From Melaminivora suipulveris (GTDB lineage: Bacteria; Pseudomonadota; Gammaproteobacteria; Burkholderiales; Burkholderiaceae_C): a stretch of 64,000 bases of DNA. A model generated the notes under the pieces. That model was given only the letters and a program-made list of their open reading frames with translations, was not told where the DNA came from and made no database searches. Positions 56,091 through 64,000 of the stretch are shown one piece after another (the first letter of the stretch is position 1; each line of letters opens with the position of its first letter). The translations under genes and the position numbers were made by a program. The DNA is taken from contig NZ_CP027667.1 in assembly GCF_003008575.1 (NCBI RefSeq), positions 1,926,501 to 1,990,500 of the forward strand, written 5' to 3'.

Positions 56091-57110
56091 TGCTTCGACG
56101 TCGGTGATGCGCCGCACCACGTCCAGCGTCAGGCCGCCGTGGCCCAGCAGTTCGCGTCCCGCCACGTCGTGCCAGAAGCTCTCGCTGCCGGCGCTCTGGC
56201 GCCAGGCGTGCAGGCGGCGCGTGAACAGCTGCAGGTCGTACTCTTCGGTGAAGCCGATGGCGCCGTGGATGGCGTGCGCGGCCTGCGCCACCTCCAGGGC
56301 GGCCTCGCTGCAGCGCGCCTTGGCGGTGGCCACGCGCAGGCGATCGGGCGCCAGGCCGTTGCCGTGCAGGCCCAGTTGCGCGGCCATGCGCGCGGCAAAG
56401 ACGTGTTCGCTCATGACCGCCAGCTGGTGCTGGATGGCCTGGAACTTGCCGATGGGCCGGCCGAACTGCTCGCGCTCGTTGGCGAATTGCAGCGTGCGCT
56501 GGAACACGCTCATCAAGGCGCCAGACATCTGCGCGGCGACCACGCAGGCGTGCAGGGTGCGCGCATCCGCCTCGCACTCCAGGCGCGGCGCGGCCTGCAC
56601 CTGCGCGGCGTTCCAGGTGAAGCCCGCGTCCAGCGCCAGCGCCTGCGGCGTGGCCTGCGCGCCGGCCGCGGGCAGCAGGTGCCAGCCTTGCGGCGCCTGC
56701 GCCAGCACCGCATCGGCGACCGCGCCGCCGCGCACCAGGGCGCAGCGCAGACCGCCGTCCGCCAGCGCGGTGGCGCGCGCCAGGGCGATGCTGCCCTGCG
56801 GGCGAGGCGCATCGGCGGCGGCCAGCAGCGCGCGCGCCAGCAGGGTTTCGGCCAGCGGCAGCGGCAGGGCGTGCGCGCCGCATTGCTCCAGCACGCCAAA
56901 GAGCTGCGCCAGCGCCAGGCCGGCGCCGCCCGCTTCTTCGGGGATCAGCGCGTCGGGCAGGCCGCTGGCCTCCAGTTGCTGCCACAGCGCCGCCGCCTGC
57001 GGCGCGGCGCGGCCGCCGGCCTCGATGGCGCGCACCGCGGCGGGTGTGCAGTGGTCGGCCAGCACCTGGCGTGCGGCGTCGGCGAAGAGATGGTTGTCGT
57101 TGTTGTTCAT
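56085..57110 (-). CDS. Acyl-CoA dehydrogenase family protein, short subunit
   Basis: 341 aa, somewhat short for the family. N-terminal helical domain (LFADAARQVLADHC), a reduced middle domain, and the C-terminal helical domain with REQFGRPIGKFQAIQHQLA and HAIHGAIGFTEEYDLQLFTRR, which binds FAD. The middle domain lacks the usual flavin motif, as in the partner subunits of heteromeric acyl-CoA dehydrogenases that break down side chains of steroids and other bulky acids. The adjacent second dehydrogenase would be its partner. Confidence 0.88.
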   Translation of the reverse strand: MNNNDNHLFADAARQVLADHCTPAAVRAIEAGGRAAPQAAALWQQLEASGLPDALIPEEAGGAGLALAQLFGVLEQCGAHALPLPLAETLLARALLAAADAPRPQGSIALARATALADGGLRCALVRGGAVADAVLAQAPQGWHLLPAAGAQATPQALALDAGFTWNAAQVQAAPRLECEADARTLHACVVAAQMSGALMSVFQRTLQFANEREQFGRPIGKFQAIQHQLAVMSEHVFAARMAAQLGLHGNGLAPDRLRVATAKARCSEAALEVAQAAHAIHGAIGFTEEYDLQLFTRRLHAWRQSAGSESFWHDVAGRELLGHGGLTLDVVRRITDVEAL

Positions 57111-57127
57111 GTCTTGTCCCGCAAGTG

Positions 57128-57283
57128 ATGCGTCGTGGTCAGCGCCGGCTGCGCTGGGCGCTCGCCGGGCGCGCAGCCAGCGCGCAAGGGCCGTCCCGCC
57201 GCGCTGCTGGCGTCCTCCTGCCCGCAGGGCGCAGCCCTGCGAGAGCGGGGGGAAGCGGCGCAGCCGCTCAGGGGGGTGCTCAC
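57128..57283 (-). repeat. GC-rich palindromic repeat, family B copy 3 (reverse)
   Basis: On the minus strand: CCCCCTGAGCGGCTGCGCCG, CTTCCCCCCGC, then GGACGCCAGCAGCGCGGCGG and GACGGCCCTTGCGCGC. It fills the gap between the two acyl-CoA dehydrogenase genes. Confidence 0.75.
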
Positions 57284-58440
57284 CTCAAGCCCAGGCCGCG
57301 CGCGATCATGCCGCGCAGGATGTCGCGCGTGCCGCCGCGCAGCGAGTACGACGGTGCGGCCTCGGTCACGTATTTGAGCGTCAGCAGCAGCTCCACGGGC
57401 ACATCCTCCGGCTGCTCGCGCGAGAACAGATCGTCGGCAATCGCCGCCGGGATGAACTGCTCCAGCGTCGTGCCCAGCTCCTTGACCAGTGCGGCTTGGG
57501 CGATGGGGCTGGCGCCCTGCGTGAGCTTTTCCTGCACCGCCACCGACATGGCGCGCAGGGGGCTGAGCTGCGTCAGCACCTTGCCCGCCAGCCGGGTGGC
57601 CGCGTCGCTGCGCCCGGCGGGAGTGCGCACCCAGGCCAGCCACTGGTCGAACAGCACGATGGAGGAAAACAGCCGTTCCGGCCCGCTGCGCTCAAAAGCC
57701 AGCTCGGCAGTGACCTGTTCCCAGCCCTGGCCTTCGGCGCCGATCAGCGCGTCGGGCGCCAGCTGCACGTCGTCGAAGAAGACTTCGCAAAAGTGGCTGT
57801 CGCCCGACAGGTCTTGAATGGGTCGCACGGTGACGCCCGGCAGCGACAGGTCGACGATGACCTGCGACAGGCCCTTGTGCCGGTCCTGCGCGCTGCCCGA
57901 CGTGCGCACCAGGGCGATCATGTACTGGCTGCCCTGCGCGTTGGTGGTCCAGATCTTCTGGCCGTTGAGCAAAAAGCCGTGCTCATTCGGCGTGGCGCGC
58001 GTCTTGACGCTGGCCAGGTCCGAGCCCGATCCGGGCTCGCTCATGCCGATGCAGAAAAACGCCTCGCCGCGGCACACGCGCGGCACGTAGAACTGCTTTT
58101 GCGCCTCGGTGCCGTATTTCAGGATCAGCGGCGCGCTCTGGCGGTCGGCGATCCAGTGCGAGCCCACGGGCGCGCCGGCGTTCAAAAATTCCTCCACCAG
58201 CACGTAGCGCGCAAACGCGCTGCGCCCGCCGCCGCCGTACTCGCGCGCCAGCGTGATGCCGACCCAGCCGTGCGCAGCCAGGGCGCGGCTCAGCTCGGCG
58301 CTGTAGCCGCCCCAGGAGCGCGCACGGATGTGCGCCGGCAGGTCGCGCACGGCCTCCTGCAAAAAGGCGCGCACTTCGGCGCGCAGGGCTTCGTCCTCGG
58401 GCGGGATGCGGGTGAGGGTGAGGGAGTCGAGAACCGACAT
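57280..58440 (-). CDS. Acyl-CoA dehydrogenase, full-length subunit
   Basis: 386 aa. GYSAELSRALAAHGWVGITL and EYGGGG in the N-terminal domain; FCIGMSEPGSGSDLASVKTRA and GQKIWTTNAQ in the flavin-binding middle domain; C-terminal LKYVTEAAPSYSLRGGTRDIL. It should oxidise an acyl-CoA to the enoyl-CoA with electrons passing to ETF. Paired with the shorter subunit downstream. Together with MaoC and enoyl-CoA hydratase it forms a beta-oxidation set for an unknown, perhaps bulky, acyl chain. Confidence 0.92.
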   Translation of the reverse strand: MSVLDSLTLTRIPPEDEALRAEVRAFLQEAVRDLPAHIRARSWGGYSAELSRALAAHGWVGITLAREYGGGGRSAFARYVLVEEFLNAGAPVGSHWIADRQSAPLILKYGTEAQKQFYVPRVCRGEAFFCIGMSEPGSGSDLASVKTRATPNEHGFLLNGQKIWTTNAQGSQYMIALVRTSGSAQDRHKGLSQVIVDLSLPGVTVRPIQDLSGDSHFCEVFFDDVQLAPDALIGAEGQGWEQVTAELAFERSGPERLFSSIVLFDQWLAWVRTPAGRSDAATRLAGKVLTQLSPLRAMSVAVQEKLTQGASPIAQAALVKELGTTLEQFIPAAIADDLFSREQPEDVPVELLLTLKYVTEAAPSYSLRGGTRDILRGMIARGLGLR

Positions 58441-58444
58441 GGGG

Positions 58445-58501
58445 GTTTGTCTCTTTCTTGGAGCCGGCGTCCATCAAGCGCAGGCAGCTATCGTTCATGT
58501 A
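58445..58501 (+). repeat. Dispersed hairpin element, family A copy 13
   Basis: GGAGCCGGCGTCCATCAAGC, GCAGGCAGCTATCGTTCATG. It contains the stop of the MaoC gene at 58495 and separates it from the dehydrogenase gene. Confidence 0.85.
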
Positions 58502-58980
58502 GCAGTTCGGCCCGCCAGCAGCCGCACGGCGGTGTATTCCATGACCGGCTCGCGGCGCTGGTTGAAGACGGTGATGAGCGAGCTGACCACCGCCCGGTTG
58601 CCCTTGGACGTGGGACGCACACCGGTCACCTCGACCACGGCTTCGATGCTGTCGCCCACCAGCACGGGCGCCAGGATCTTCTGGTGCAACTCCAGCATGG
58701 CCAGGCCCGTGCCCTGGATCATGCTTTGCAGGATGAAGCCCTCGATGAAGGCGTAGGTCAGCGCGCCCGGCACCGGGCGGCCAGGAATAGCGCCGCCTGC
58801 GTGGTCGGCGTCGATGAAGATGGCCTCCAGCATGCCGGTGGCGTTGATGAAGGCCACCAGGTCGGCCTCGGTCACGGTGCGGCGGAAGGTGCGCCAGCGC
58901 TGGCCGACTTGCAGGTCCTGCCAGAACAGGCCCTGGCCCATGCGGGGCAGGTCGTCGTGCGGGGTGGTGTCTGAAGTCAT
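58495..58980 (-). CDS. MaoC-like hot-dog dehydratase
   Basis: 161 aa hot-dog fold protein. It starts with a short polar tail, then FRRTVTEADLVAFINATGM (the MaoC hydratase motif with its conserved Asp), AIPGRPVPGALTYAFIEGFI and EVTGVRPTSKGNRAVV. It probably hydrates an enoyl-CoA (R-specific type) in the same pathway as the dehydrogenases downstream. The stop is supplied by a repeat element. It lies about 110 bases behind the broken acetoacetyl-CoA synthetase gene. Confidence 0.88.
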   Translation of the reverse strand: MTSDTTPHDDLPRMGQGLFWQDLQVGQRWRTFRRTVTEADLVAFINATGMLEAIFIDADHAGGAIPGRPVPGALTYAFIEGFILQSMIQGTGLAMLELHQKILAPVLVGDSIEAVVEVTGVRPTSKGNRAVVSSLITVFNQRREPVMEYTAVRLLAGRTAT

Positions 58981-59091
58981 GGCAAAGGGGGCCGATGGGC
59001 CGGATCGGCGCAGCGGCCGGGGCAGCCAACGACTATAGAAGCTCGCCCCGCGCGCGGCCAGCGCCGCAGTAGCCCAGGTGACAGTGGCGCT

Positions 59092-61274
59092 TCAGGCGCT
59101 GCTGCGGCTCGCGGCCGCCTGGCTGCGCCGCGCCGCGTACTCCTGATACCACGCCAGGCATTCGGGATTGGCCATGGCATCGCGGTTGACGACCTTGTCC
59201 AGGGGCTGGCCCAGCAGCAGCTTCTTGATCGGCAGCTCCTGCTTCTTGCCGCTCAGGGTGCGCGGCACCTGCGCCACCTGCACGATCTCGTCGGGCACGA
59301 AGCGCGGGCTCAAAGCGTGGCGGATGGCGGCGCGGATGCGCTCCGCAAGCGCGGCGTCGAGCTGCGCGCCGTCCCGCAGCACCACGAACAGGGGCATGAA
59401 GCTGCCCCGCCCCAGGTATTCCAGGTCGACCACCAGGCTGTCCAGCACCTCGGGCAGCGCCTCCACGGCGGCATAGACCTCGCTGGTGCCCATGCGCAGG
59501 CCGTGGCGGTTGATGGTGGCGTCGCTGCGGCCGTAGATCACGCAGCCGGGGTTGGCGTCCGAGCCGATCTCTATCCAGTCGCCATGGCGCCAGACGCTGC
59601 CGGCGCTGGCGGGCAGGTCGCCGCCGCCAGGCTTGCGGCCGTGGCCGGGCGGGTACATCTCGAAGTAGCTGGAGTGGTAGCGTGCGCCGTCCCCGTCGCC
59701 CCACAAATACACCGGCATCGACGGAATGGGCTGGGTGCAGACGAGCTCGCCCACGGCATCCAGCACGGGCCGGCCGTGCTCGTCCCAGGCCTGGACGGCG
59801 GCGCCCAGCATGCGGCATTGCAAGCGGCCGGGGTGCTGCGGCAGCTCACGGTTGCCGCCCAAAAATGCGCCGGCGAAGTCGGTGCCGCCCGAGATGTTGC
59901 ACCACCAGATATCGCCCCCACGCTCCCCCCTGCGTGTGGGTCGCTGCCCCCCGAGGGGGCCGCGCCTTGCCTGGGGCGGCCCGGCGCTGCGGCGTTGTCC
60001 GCCACCCCAGCGTCCGCCATGAACTGCGTGCCCCACTGCTGCACCTCCGCCGACAGCGGCGAGCCGGTCGATCCGAGCGCGCGGATGGCCGACAGGTCGC
60101 CGCACTGCGCAGGCGTGATGCCAGCCTTCATGCAGTTGGCATAGAACGCCGCGCCGGCGCCAAAAAAAGTCACGCCGGTCTCGGCGGCCATGCGCCACAG
60201 GGTCGTCCAGTCGGGCCGCTCGCGGCTGCCGCCGGGGTTGCCGTCGTACAGCACGCAGGTCGTGCCCGACAGCAGGCCGCCGACCTGCGCGTTCCACATC
60301 ACCCAGCCGGTGGAGCTGTACCAGTGGAAGCGCTCGCCGAAGGTCTCCGGCGCGTAGCTGCAGCCGACGTCGTTGTGCAGCGCGCCCAGCTGCAGCATGA
60401 CCAGCACCATGCCGCCGTGGCCATGCACGATGGGCTTGGGCAGGCCGGTGGTGCCGCTGGAGTAGACGATCCACAGAGGATGATCGAAGGGCAGCCACAG
60501 CGGCTCGAACCGCGCCACTTCGGCGTCGTTTCGGGCCGCAACCGTCGCCCATGAAGCGCAGTCAGCTAGGGTTTTTGCAGGATCGAGGTCCTGCACCAGC
60601 AGCACGTGCCGCACGCTGGGCAGCCCCGCGCGCAGCTCCTGCAGCACCGCGCCGCGGTCGTGGTCGCGCCCGCCGTAGGTCACGCCGTCGACGGCGATCA
60701 GCACCTTGGGCGCTATCTGCCGGAAGCGGTCCAGCACTGCGTGCGTGCCCATGTCGGGCGCGCAGACGCTCCAGACGGCGCCGATGCTGGCGCAGGCTAA
60801 AAAGGCGACGATGGTCTCGGGGATGTTGGGCAGGTAGGCCGCGACGCGGTCGCCCGGCTGCACGCCCTGGGCCTGCAGGTGCAGCGCCACGGCGGCGACC
60901 TGGCGGCGCAGCTCGGGCCAGGACAGCTCGCGGTGCTGGCCGCGCTCGTTGCGTGCGACGAGCGCCGGCTGGCCGGCCGCGTGCGCGGCGTCCACATGGC
61001 GCAGCACCTGGCGCGCGTAGTTGGCCTGGGCGCCGGGGAACCACTGCGCGCCGGGCATGACGTTGGTCGCCAGCACGGCGCTGTGCGGCGTGGGTGAGCG
61101 CAGGTCGAAGTAGTCCCAGATGCTTTGCCAGAAGGCGTCCAGCTCGGTCGTGGACCAGCGCCACAGGGCGTCGTAGTCGGCAAACTGCAGGCCGCGGTCG
61201 CGGCGCAGCCAGTCCTGGTAGCGGCGCATCTGCGGGATGCGCGCGGCGGGGGTGTCGGGTGTCTTTGTCTCCAT
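59092..61274 (-). pseudogene. Acetoacetyl-CoA synthetase, frame broken by a repeat insertion
   Basis: The 5' part (61274 to about 60005) reads as a normal N-terminus: MRRYQDWLRRDRGLQFADYD, VYSSGTTGLPKPIVHGHGG (AMP-binding P-loop), STGSPLSAEVQQWGTQFMAD. The 3' part (about 59916 to 59092) is in another frame: DIWWCNISGGTDFAGAFLGG, DGARYHSSYFEMYPPGHG and LSGKKQELPIKKLL with the catalytic Lys. The 85-90 bases between match the palindromic repeat family and are not part of the enzyme family. Translation would leave frame there and stop at 59571, giving 567 aa without the C-terminal domain. The intact enzyme activates acetoacetate with ATP and CoA. Confidence 0.85.
59917..60004 (-). repeat. GC-rich palindromic repeat inserted in the acetoacetyl-CoA synthetase gene
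   Basis: On the minus strand: GCCGGGCCGCCCCAGGC, GGCGCGGCCCCCTCGGGGGG, CAGCGACCCACACGCAGGGG. The core CCCCCTCGGGGGG is palindromic. Frame bookkeeping requires an insert length of 3n+2 (for example 86). Related in style to family B, with GCGGCCCNTTGCNNGG-like segments, but not identical. Confidence 0.75.
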
Positions 61275-61328
61275 GGGCGCAGCGTAGCGCCTGCCCGCGC
61301 CGCGCGCCATGCCTGGGAGGGCGTTTTG

Positions 61329-61390
61329 CAGGGAAAACCGGCTTCAGTCGGCGTGCATCAAAGACTTTTAGCTATTAAAAAGATAGCGAT
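61329..61390 (+). repeat. Dispersed hairpin element, family A copy 14
   Basis: CAGGGAAAACCGGCTTCAGT, CGGCGTGCATCAAAGAC and the palindrome GCTAT-taaaaag-ATAGC (61371-61387). Confidence 0.9.
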
Positions 61391-61411
61391 TTGCCGACAG
61401 GCCGGGGGCGC

Positions 61412-61651
61412 TCACCCGCGCGGCTGCTCGCGCACGCTGGTGATGGCGTAGCCCTTTTTCTGGATCTGCCGGCCGGGCTCGGGGATGCCGAGATCGTCCC
61501 AGTGCTCCTGGGTTTCGTCCATCTCCACGCCGCGCGCCTCGTCGGCCCAGTCGATGTTGGTGGCTTCCTGCGGTATCGCCTTGCCCTCGGGCACGGCCAG
61601 GTAGGAAAAGCGCCCTTCGGCTTCAGGCCGGCGGTAGATGTCCACGCGCAT
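61412..61651 (-). CDS. Small conserved protein, DUF6139-like
   Basis: 79 aa: MRVDIYRRPEAEGRFSYLAV, then PEGKAIPQEATNIDWADEA and a short acidic C-terminal part. It resembles the small DUF6139 proteins of Burkholderiales as I remember them. A purine-rich GAGGAC precedes the ATG. Soluble, no signal, function unknown. It is divergent from the UbiH-like gene. Confidence 0.7.
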   Translation of the reverse strand: MRVDIYRRPEAEGRFSYLAVPEGKAIPQEATNIDWADEARGVEMDETQEHWDDLGIPEPGRQIQKKGYAITSVREQPRG

Positions 61652-61812
61652 GTCGAGTCCTCGTTGTGTGGGTTGCAAGGCCTGCACTCTAGGTTTGACC
61701 CCCCGGCGGGGGCGTAGGAGCGCGCCGCGTCGGCTGATCCAGGGCAACACATGCCGGCGGCTACGGCCCACAATCGCCGGTGCGCCTTCTCGCCGCCCCC
61801 ATTCGCCACGCC

Positions 61813-63099
61813 ATGACCCGATACGACGATCCCTCTTCCACCTCCTTCCTGAACTGCGACGTGCTCATCGTCGGCGGCGGCCCGGCCGGCCTGTCGCTGG
61901 CGTCCAGCCTGGGCCAGGCCGGCCTCGCCGCCACGGTGCTGGAGCTGCAAGGCGACGAGCAGCTCGCCCGCCCCGCGCCCGACGGCCGCGAGATCGCGCT
62001 GACGCACCCCAACGTGCAGCTGCTGCAGCGCCTGGGCGCCTGGCAGCGACTGGCCGGGCACGAAATCGGCGTTCTGCGCGCCGCCGAGGTGCACGACGGC
62101 CCGGTCGGCCGCAACCGGCCGCTGCACCTGCACGCCGGCGGCAGCGGTGTCGAGCACCTGGGCTGGATCGTGCCCAACCATGCCCTGCGCCGCACCGCCT
62201 GGGAGGTCGCGAGCAGCACGCCCGGCGTGCGTGTTCTGACCGGCGCGCGCGTGCAGCGCGTGGCCACGCACGCCAGCCATGCCGAGGTCGAGTACCTGCA
62301 GGGCGAGGCCAGCCAGCCGCAGCAGCTGCGCGCGCCGCTGGTGGTGGCCGCCGACAGCCGCTTTTCCGCCACGCGCCGCCAGCTGGGCATCGGCGCGGCG
62401 CTGACCGACTTTGGCCGCACCGTGATCGTCTGCCGCATGCGCTGCCAGCACGCGCACGACCAGGTGGCGCACGAATGCTTCGACTACGACCGCACGCTGG
62501 CCATCCTGCCGCTGCCCGATGACGTGGTCGATGGCGCGCCGCTGTGCTCGGCCGTCATCACCGCCGACAGCGCGCAGGCGCAGGCGCTGCTGGCGCTGCC
62601 GCCGGAGGATTTCGCCGCCAGCGTGGCCGCGCAGTTCGAGCACCGCCTGGGCCACATGGAGCTGCTGGGCGAGCGCCACGCCTACCCGCTGGTGGCCGTC
62701 TACGCGCACCGCTTCAGCGGCCCACGCTGCGCGCTGCTGGGCGACGCCGCCGTGGGCATGCACCCGGTCACGGCGCATGGCTTCAACCTGGGGCTGGCAG
62801 GGGTGCGCACGCTGACCGACGCGCTGGTGCAGGCGCGCGCGCGCGGCCAGGACATCGGCGCGCATGATGTGCTGCAGCGCTACGCCCGCGCGCACCACCT
62901 GCACGCCTGGCCGATCTTCCAGGGCACCAACGCCATCGTGCGCCTGTACACCGACACGCGCGCGCTGCCGCGTCTGGCGCGCCGCGCGGTGCTGGGCGCG
63001 GCCATGCGGCTGCCGCCGCTGCAGGCGGCCATCGTCGGCCAGCTCACGGGGCGGCGCCCGGCCTGGCCGGCCTTGCGGCACCCGCCGCGCAGCACATAA
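61813..63099 (+). CDS. UbiH/UbiF family FAD-dependent hydroxylase
   Basis: 428 aa class A flavin monooxygenase. VLIVGGGPAGLSLASSL (about 18-34) is the FAD dinucleotide fold; VAADSRFSATRRQLG is the middle DG-type segment; LLGDAAVGMHPVTAHGFNLG (about 310-330) is the second FAD motif with the Pro-His-Thr-like pattern of ubiquinone hydroxylases. It may act in ubiquinone ring hydroxylation (UbiH, UbiF, UbiI or Coq7-replacing type), but the substrate is not fixed by sequence. The ATG at 61813 is preferred to a GTG at 61780. Confidence 0.88.
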   Translation: MTRYDDPSSTSFLNCDVLIVGGGPAGLSLASSLGQAGLAATVLELQGDEQLARPAPDGREIALTHPNVQLLQRLGAWQRLAGHEIGVLRAAEVHDGPVGRNRPLHLHAGGSGVEHLGWIVPNHALRRTAWEVASSTPGVRVLTGARVQRVATHASHAEVEYLQGEASQPQQLRAPLVVAADSRFSATRRQLGIGAALTDFGRTVIVCRMRCQHAHDQVAHECFDYDRTLAILPLPDDVVDGAPLCSAVITADSAQAQALLALPPEDFAASVAAQFEHRLGHMELLGERHAYPLVAVYAHRFSGPRCALLGDAAVGMHPVTAHGFNLGLAGVRTLTDALVQARARGQDIGAHDVLQRYARAHHLHAWPIFQGTNAIVRLYTDTRALPRLARRAVLGAAMRLPPLQAAIVGQLTGRRPAWPALRHPPRST

Positions 63100-63107
63100 T
63101 CCGCGCC

Positions 63108-64000
63108 ATGCCGGCTCTGTTCGAACAGCTTGCCAACTCGCTGACCCGTGCGCACACGCTGGAGGAGCTGACGCGCCCGCTGCTGGAGCTGCTGCAGGAC
63201 GTGACCGGACTGGAGTCCACCTACCTGACCACCATCGACCTGGATGCCGGCCGCCAGCAGGTGCTCTATGCACGCAACACGCGGGCGCAGGCGCTGGAGA
63301 TCCCCGAAGGCCTGTCCGTGCCCTGGCACGACACGCTGTGCAAGCGCGCGCTGGACGAAGGCCGCCCCATCACCGAGGACGTCGCCGCCTGCTGGGCCGA
63401 CTCGCAGGCCGCCGCCGCTTTAGGCATCCAGACCTATGCCAGCGCGCCGGTGCGCCTGTCGGACGAGCGGTTGTACGGCACGCTGTGCGCCGCCAGCGCC
63501 GGCCGCCACGCGCTGGAGCCGGCCGCGCAGCACATGCTGGCGCTGTTCGCGCGCCTGATCGCCCAGCAGGTCGAGCGCGAGCGGCTGCTGGACGAGCTGG
63601 TGCAGGCCAACCGGCGACTGGCCGTCCACGCCAGCACCGACGCCCTGACCGGCCTGCCCAACCGCCGCGCCTTCGAGCAGGCACTCGCGCGCCAGCTGGC
63701 CCAGGGCGCGCGCCAGGGCACGACGGTGTTGGTGGCCTTCGTCGACCTGGACCACTTCAAGGCCATCAACGACGCCCACGGCCACGACATGGGCGACCAG
63801 TTCCTGGTGCACATCGCGCGCCGGCTGCAGGGCGTGCTGCGCGCGCAGGACATGGCCGCCCGCCACGGCGGCGACGAGTTCGTGCTGATGGGCCCCGGCC
63901 CCGCGCCCTACCTGGACGTGGCCGCCGCCGCGGACGCCTTCGCGCGGCGCATCGCCGTGTGCACCAGCGGGCGCTTCGAGGGCGAAGGCGTGGCGCTGGA
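63108..64000 (+). CDS. GAF-GGDEF diguanylate cyclase, 3' end outside window
   Basis: 297 residues visible, open to the window end. A GAF domain occupies about 10-155 (ELTRPLLELLQDVTGLESTY, PWHDTLCKRALDEGRPITED, YGTLCAASAG) and should sense a small ligand in the cytoplasm. The GGDEF domain starts at about 180 with DALTGLPNRRAFEQAL, FVDLDHFKAIND and HGGDEF near 265; RAQD five residues before it is an inhibitory c-di-GMP site. No membrane span. It begins eight bases behind the monooxygenase stop. Confidence 0.92.
   Translation, partial: MPALFEQLANSLTRAHTLEELTRPLLELLQDVTGLESTYLTTIDLDAGRQQVLYARNTRAQALEIPEGLSVPWHDTLCKRALDEGRPITEDVAACWADSQAAAALGIQTYASAPVRLSDERLYGTLCAASAGRHALEPAAQHMLALFARLIAQQVERERLLDELVQANRRLAVHASTDALTGLPNRRAFEQALARQLAQGARQGTTVLVAFVDLDHFKAINDAHGHDMGDQFLVHIARRLQGVLRAQDMAARHGGDEFVLMGPGPAPYLDVAAAADAFARRIAVCTSGRFEGEGVAL

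Noticed and set aside
60540..60580. Possible degenerate family A element inside the acetoacetyl-CoA synthetase gene (AGCTGACTGCGCTTCATGGG on the minus strand)
   Set aside because: Resembles the GCGCTTGAT part of the element, but it is in frame, lacks the hairpin end, and lies in a variable part of the protein; chance cannot be excluded.

Overview
The window is a 64 kb piece of a high-GC betaproteobacterial chromosome. Gene content and protein style fit Burkholderiales, most likely Comamonadaceae (Acidovorax, Melaminivora, Alicycliphilus and relatives). The genus cannot be settled from the sequence alone. The window spans the chromosome origin: rpmH-rnpA-yidD-yidC on the minus strand faces dnaA-dnaN-gyrB on the plus strand across a DnaA-box region at about 32.0-32.3 kb.

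Layout. 0-8 kb: a barstar-type inhibitor cut by the window start, rsmA-surA-lptD (minus), a divergent AmgK-type sugar kinase, rsmE, and a higBA-type toxin-antitoxin remnant whose toxin has lost its 5' part. 8-15 kb: a lysophospholipase-like hydrolase, an M20 peptidase, two tandem membrane diguanylate cyclases and a chemoreceptor. 15-19 kb: metX-metW, a manganese exporter behind a yybP-ykoY manganese riboswitch, a glycine-rich RRM protein with a structured leader, and an SDR enzyme. 19-27.5 kb: kdsD-kdsC-lptC for lipopolysaccharide, a Kef-type antiporter, apt, a conserved unknown, a lone cyclic-nucleotide-binding protein and mnmE. 27.6-38 kb: an orphan peptide-binding protein, then the origin region. 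38-54 kb: mixed metabolism (AidB-like dehydrogenase, threonine ammonia-lyase, pckG), a patatin lipase, a LysR regulator with a phosphoesterase, a stress protein, a flavin reductase, minCDE and a drug/metabolite exporter. 54-64 kb: pssA and a minus-strand acyl-CoA catabolic cluster (enoyl-CoA hydratase, two acyl-CoA dehydrogenases, a MaoC hydratase and an acetoacetyl-CoA synthetase broken by a small repeat), a UbiH-like monooxygenase and a GAF-GGDEF protein cut by the window end.

No prophage, CRISPR array, insertion sequence or secretion island was seen, and nothing here clearly forms a new multi-gene system. The unexplained signals are mostly non-coding. A roughly 60 bp dispersed element ending in an AT-rich hairpin occurs at least 14 times, often supplying stop codons or abutting start codons. 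A second GC-rich palindromic family has three clear intergenic copies and a relative inside the acetoacetyl-CoA synthetase gene. A terminator-like hairpin lies directly before the metX start codon. Two U-loop hairpins lie in the leader of the RRM gene, one of them covering its ribosome binding site. A perfect 22 bp inverted duplication marks the truncated toxin gene.
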